Origin: a virus
Reading direction: 5' to 3' (one strand)
Length of the DNA: 31,703 nt
IMG/VR virus record: IMGVR_UViG_3300046009_003547
Coordinates: 1 to 31,703 of that record
Positions 30,801-31,703 of the stretch are shown here, in pieces; the first letter of the stretch is position 1; each line of letters opens with the position of its first letter. The notes below the pieces were generated by a model. The model searched no databases and was not told the DNA's origin. It was given only the letters and a program-made list of their open reading frames with translations. The position numbers were made by a program, and so were the translations under genes.

Positions 30801-31703
30801 TTAGACGAGGCACGTAGTCAGTATGAACGTACTCTTGCTACTGCACAGGGGCCAGATAAAGTAGCGGCAGCAGAGGCAGCACAGAAACTAGGTAGTATCG
30901 CGCAGGCTTACTTGCAACAAGCTAAAACATACTATAGTTCCACAACTGCATATGCTAGTATCTTCGCTAGTGTAACTGCTACACTTAAAGCTCTCGCAGA
31001 TAGTGTACCTGATACTACTACGGAAACAACTGTAACACAGGCTGTTATAGATAGCACTAATGCTACAATTGCTGCATTAGATACATTACGTAAAGCTGTA
31101 ACTGAGGCACTTAGTGAAACACTTAAGGTAGAGATAACTAATGTTCAGGATAGTGTGGAGCAAGATACACCTAAAGGTGTAGGTACGCTTGAAGCACTCT
31201 TTAATAAACTAGCTACTGCCGATAAAGGCGAGAAAGCCCTACTTAATAAACAAATCGCGGCCTACAATGCAGGGTATAAGAAGTCAGGTACAACGGGTGC
31301 AGAGCTAGCACTTGCAGCAGAGCAAGAGAGACAGGCTGCGAAAGCTACACTTAAAGGTAAAGAAGGTGAATATAACTTAGCTAAAAAGAACAAAGATAAA
31401 GCACTAATGGCAACATTAGCACTTGACATTGCCGAGGCAAAAGCTATAATAGCAGCTAAGACGGCGGTGCTTCGTACTGTAGGTTTTAAAGCCTCTGGCG
31501 GCGATGCCTTTGGGCCAACTGTAGTAGGTGAAAGAGGCATAGAGTTCCTTAATCTACCACGAGGCTCTAGTGTTAGTAGTAATGCTCAGACTAACTCTAT
31601 CATTGCAATGGCTAATAAACAAGTTATTGCAGAGCTGCAAGGTATGAACAAGGAGCTGCGGTCGTTGAATGATAGAATGGGCGACATAGAACGTAAATCA
31701 TCT
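24873..31703 (+). CDS. Tape measure protein (continues past the window)
   Basis: An open frame of 2277 codons from ATG 24873 to the last base with no stop, far above lambda gpH (853 residues). It is Ala/Lys/Gln-rich and mostly helical, with long coiled-coil stretches. Hydrophobic segments occur at residues ~600-620 (IAVLGVAKAIQGIGAFAAG), ~665-685 (LTATIAAISAGATLVATSL) and ~1388-1410 (AAMTALVAGIIAGVGGA). At residues ~2208-2230, FGPTVVGERGIEFLNLP is the motif usually seen near tape-measure C-termini, so the true end should be close. It sets tail length and is ejected through the tube. The initiation region overlaps T; AGAGG lies about 15 bases upstream of the ATG. No peptidase or lysozyme motif was seen. 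Confidence 0.92.
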   Translation, partial: MAQKIIGIKLEVDAEQGKKIGLVFQQAEKSADGLANRTKNLQAIEQERVKIITQQGDAFTKLYSTISKVNQAYENNSKGANLGYGNATRALEGYQRTIERTTAALDELKRKQTSLALQNNFGLKEQVQSTPAKAPAVNYSYATGAYKDKEAEYRRYMLSMEEMAHAENEKYKKGLEAKKFADQAYINSAKVMYAQMFDEIAAKEAEAARRAKPVDARTINAIGQNPYASYNTATGAKSFKPVDTFDPQAEAAKVRAAVEYENTLRDAGRNKQLIAQAKHAKDTLAIEQKLAKDIELVRQRVSGGFITKGQGFEEQRKAVEAYGKALKALPSLNPHIAEHKNLLVHIGEIIGAYRVLNFTINTALEALKNIPRAGIAQQQTQASVFAIFGIEEGQKNLQFLQNLAQSAGQYIGDLEQSYRTFAPSAVLAGAKQAEVNKIFKDFSEVSTVLHLSTDQVKSLYLALEQMYAKTTVQSEEIKKQLGNTLPGAVEIGAKAWASYAKQADTSVSAFMAAMKKNLVVTKDFAPAFAAEYRKIFGGVDDSVFNDVRTKLQSNLQRMRSEYENFSRSIFSATEGIMNETVKLAAGALQTVRENLEGIGQALKVIAVLGVAKAIQGIGAFAAGSLIGTLKKSTAEGIVEVSKFSFALETVGEKLRLLGPVVSTVFNPLTATIAAISAGATLVATSLTDMEVKYGKLNHASEEQVKAQMEIYAAQQESADGAGALLQAMTQVEEKSNSLFISFKGTSIELSTIFKVLGDYLAQAMEKNLQFLKGIKDNVVTAYTSITTGISQIGSSIVSYIQNLASSALEKVLEYIAKVKAAFVATAEFIGNGFNVKDFSTTYNTTLTESLSNNKKLVQDIGDSVGKVTDRVKGLGTSVVEGVSSGFGFISDNLKTTTETILRKAAQEQNKIDAALQEQQRKRVELNKGLDNKPENDMTGLGVKGKASSKADEALRKQEDQAAKVLELEKRLIAEQNAMEQDYYRNHIDAIKFMYDSDYISFKQYIDQKGAIEEVANTKTLLAIDEEIERVKKKLEIYSQVPQIIKDAQGMLDGIAKGNATLNFGSDEKNNQAIAEARELVDNYNNSLKGTNTRLDEVKKTELELTQLGRQKAQLQNQIASQTAQNAQDTKVQNKEIEESLAVTKQAYLEQLGVINEIAIRKAVEAKYAGEIADLAKIGIGDPNYAAAQQRLTQIEQQKEIDVAGKLSEMRRKQTQELRDISSAYKDVAYSANDAINSQLGGFGALINAINNFGAKDNDYAKARQENEDRYTAAVERRKNIVESIQIPLDYDKGQKEAFENADKAAKASALTRTQIDMDETASKIGNMRQIAGVSKAFFAENTKARRALHNAEMTLGAAEMAFKLGSLAIEGAKAILVQGQGEPYSAFARIAAMTALVAGIIAGVGGAMTKTGTSNVSMPVSDSKGTTFGAPDQEATDLTDTLSFLADVNYKSYRELRKLNENFAGISNDIYRLTLLQASGKALLPVRPTLEGTFPGTNILNTLKSPDPFQNIIQKNSANKMNKDLITGVLMRALMGSTTIKVIDEGIITARTTIASLLRGEQVLVQQYATIEATKKSLFGKSTEIFDSLSRSSNGASTIVTSLYTNIAKSVINLARNVSEVELNKAFNYVIPELKVSLQGKNTAEIQKTLQGVISKQLNLMSLKVFSVFKDLRQLKEGMFSTVSRIFAEREIVETSFKDIGVTSLPTANIEAIKFSDAMIQLSATTGTAVEKIKAFQQAESDFYKNFVSKNQQNLDTVTKVAEGLFSVFEKGLSKTQQAVVDQEVKVAQARAKLAQVAETSNATSTVYENARREVYNETNILDTLRPQSKSLRDYFQEAFASTGNFGDALILVKRQLDLATDSGKETYSLINDLNDITSKYNDLTKELYDSIDKQVTTLRDSIDLRTQDQLLAALRASRDINEQKELSTKIQKLMLDKHNAEISSIKTITSAYKALGDLVKNMLLGDLSTLGPKAKLDEARSQYERTLATAQGPDKVAAAEAAQKLGSIAQAYLQQAKTYYSSTTAYASIFASVTATLKALADSVPDTTTETTVTQAVIDSTNATIAALDTLRKAVTEALSETLKVEITNVQDSVEQDTPKGVGTLEALFNKLATADKGEKALLNKQIAAYNAGYKKSGTTGAELALAAEQERQAAKATLKGKEGEYNLAKKNKDKALMATLALDIAEAKAIIAAKTAVLRTVGFKASGGDAFGPTVVGERGIEFLNLPRGSSVSSNAQTNSIIAMANKQVIAELQGMNKELRSLNDRMGDIERKSS

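Noticed and set aside
26366-31540. Seven leftward open frames of 60-255 codons within the tape measure gene
   Set aside because: They are antisense to a clear, continuous tape measure frame, have low-complexity Ser/Leu/Val/Ala compositions typical of shadows and lack ribosome sites or sensible spacing.

Overview
This window is one side of the late region of a tailed, lambda-supergroup double-stranded DNA phage (siphovirus-type gene order). It is either a virus genome or a prophage segment; no chromosomal gene, integrase or attachment site is visible. A GpA-type large terminase, gpW-like connector, lambda-type portal, gpE-like capsid, gpZ- and gpU-like connectors, a frameshifted tail chaperone pair and a GH19 endolysin point to a Gram-negative host, but the host cannot be named from sequence alone. 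The DNA is AT-rich and very tightly packed, with many TAATG and ATGA gene junctions.

Layout. Positions 1-447 (+): the end of an unidentified gene and two small genes, one with a four-cysteine motif, converging on the leftward operon. Positions 444-12662 (-): a leftward operon read from 12662 down. It starts with a lysis cassette (holin-like protein, 54-aa membrane protein, GH19 endolysin, 45-aa membrane protein). It continues with small virion-type proteins, one carrying a signal peptide, and then a string of adsorption proteins: LamG-like, adaptor-like, a 30-aa protein, a small paralogue module, two beta-helix proteins and a beta-helix fibre with two carbohydrate-binding-like repeats. Positions 12663-12957: a divergent control region with candidate promoters in both directions, a 17-bp interrupted palindrome and an attenuator-like hairpin. 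Positions 12958-24898 (+): small and large terminase, gpW-like protein, portal, protease-scaffold fusion, decoration protein, major capsid protein, connectors, tail tube, and the G and G-T tail chaperones. From 24873 (+): a tape measure gene open for 2277 codons to the window edge, implying a very long tail.

How it works together. The rightward operon packages DNA, builds the head and then the tail. A consensus promoter and hairpin precede the protease, decoration and capsid genes, a hairpin follows the capsid gene, and an intrinsic terminator follows the tail tube gene, so the most abundant virion proteins appear to be set apart. They also avoid the ATA codon that fills the low-copy genes. 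The chaperone pair is expressed through a textbook -1 slippery heptamer with an upstream SD-like sequence and a well-spaced downstream stem.

The most notable points are this frameshift cassette, Ig-like or adhesin-like domains inserted into both the tail tube and decoration proteins, modular duplication among the receptor-binding proteins, the three-membrane-protein lysis cassette, and the structured leader before the terminase genes. No CRISPR array, tRNA gene or insertion sequence was found.
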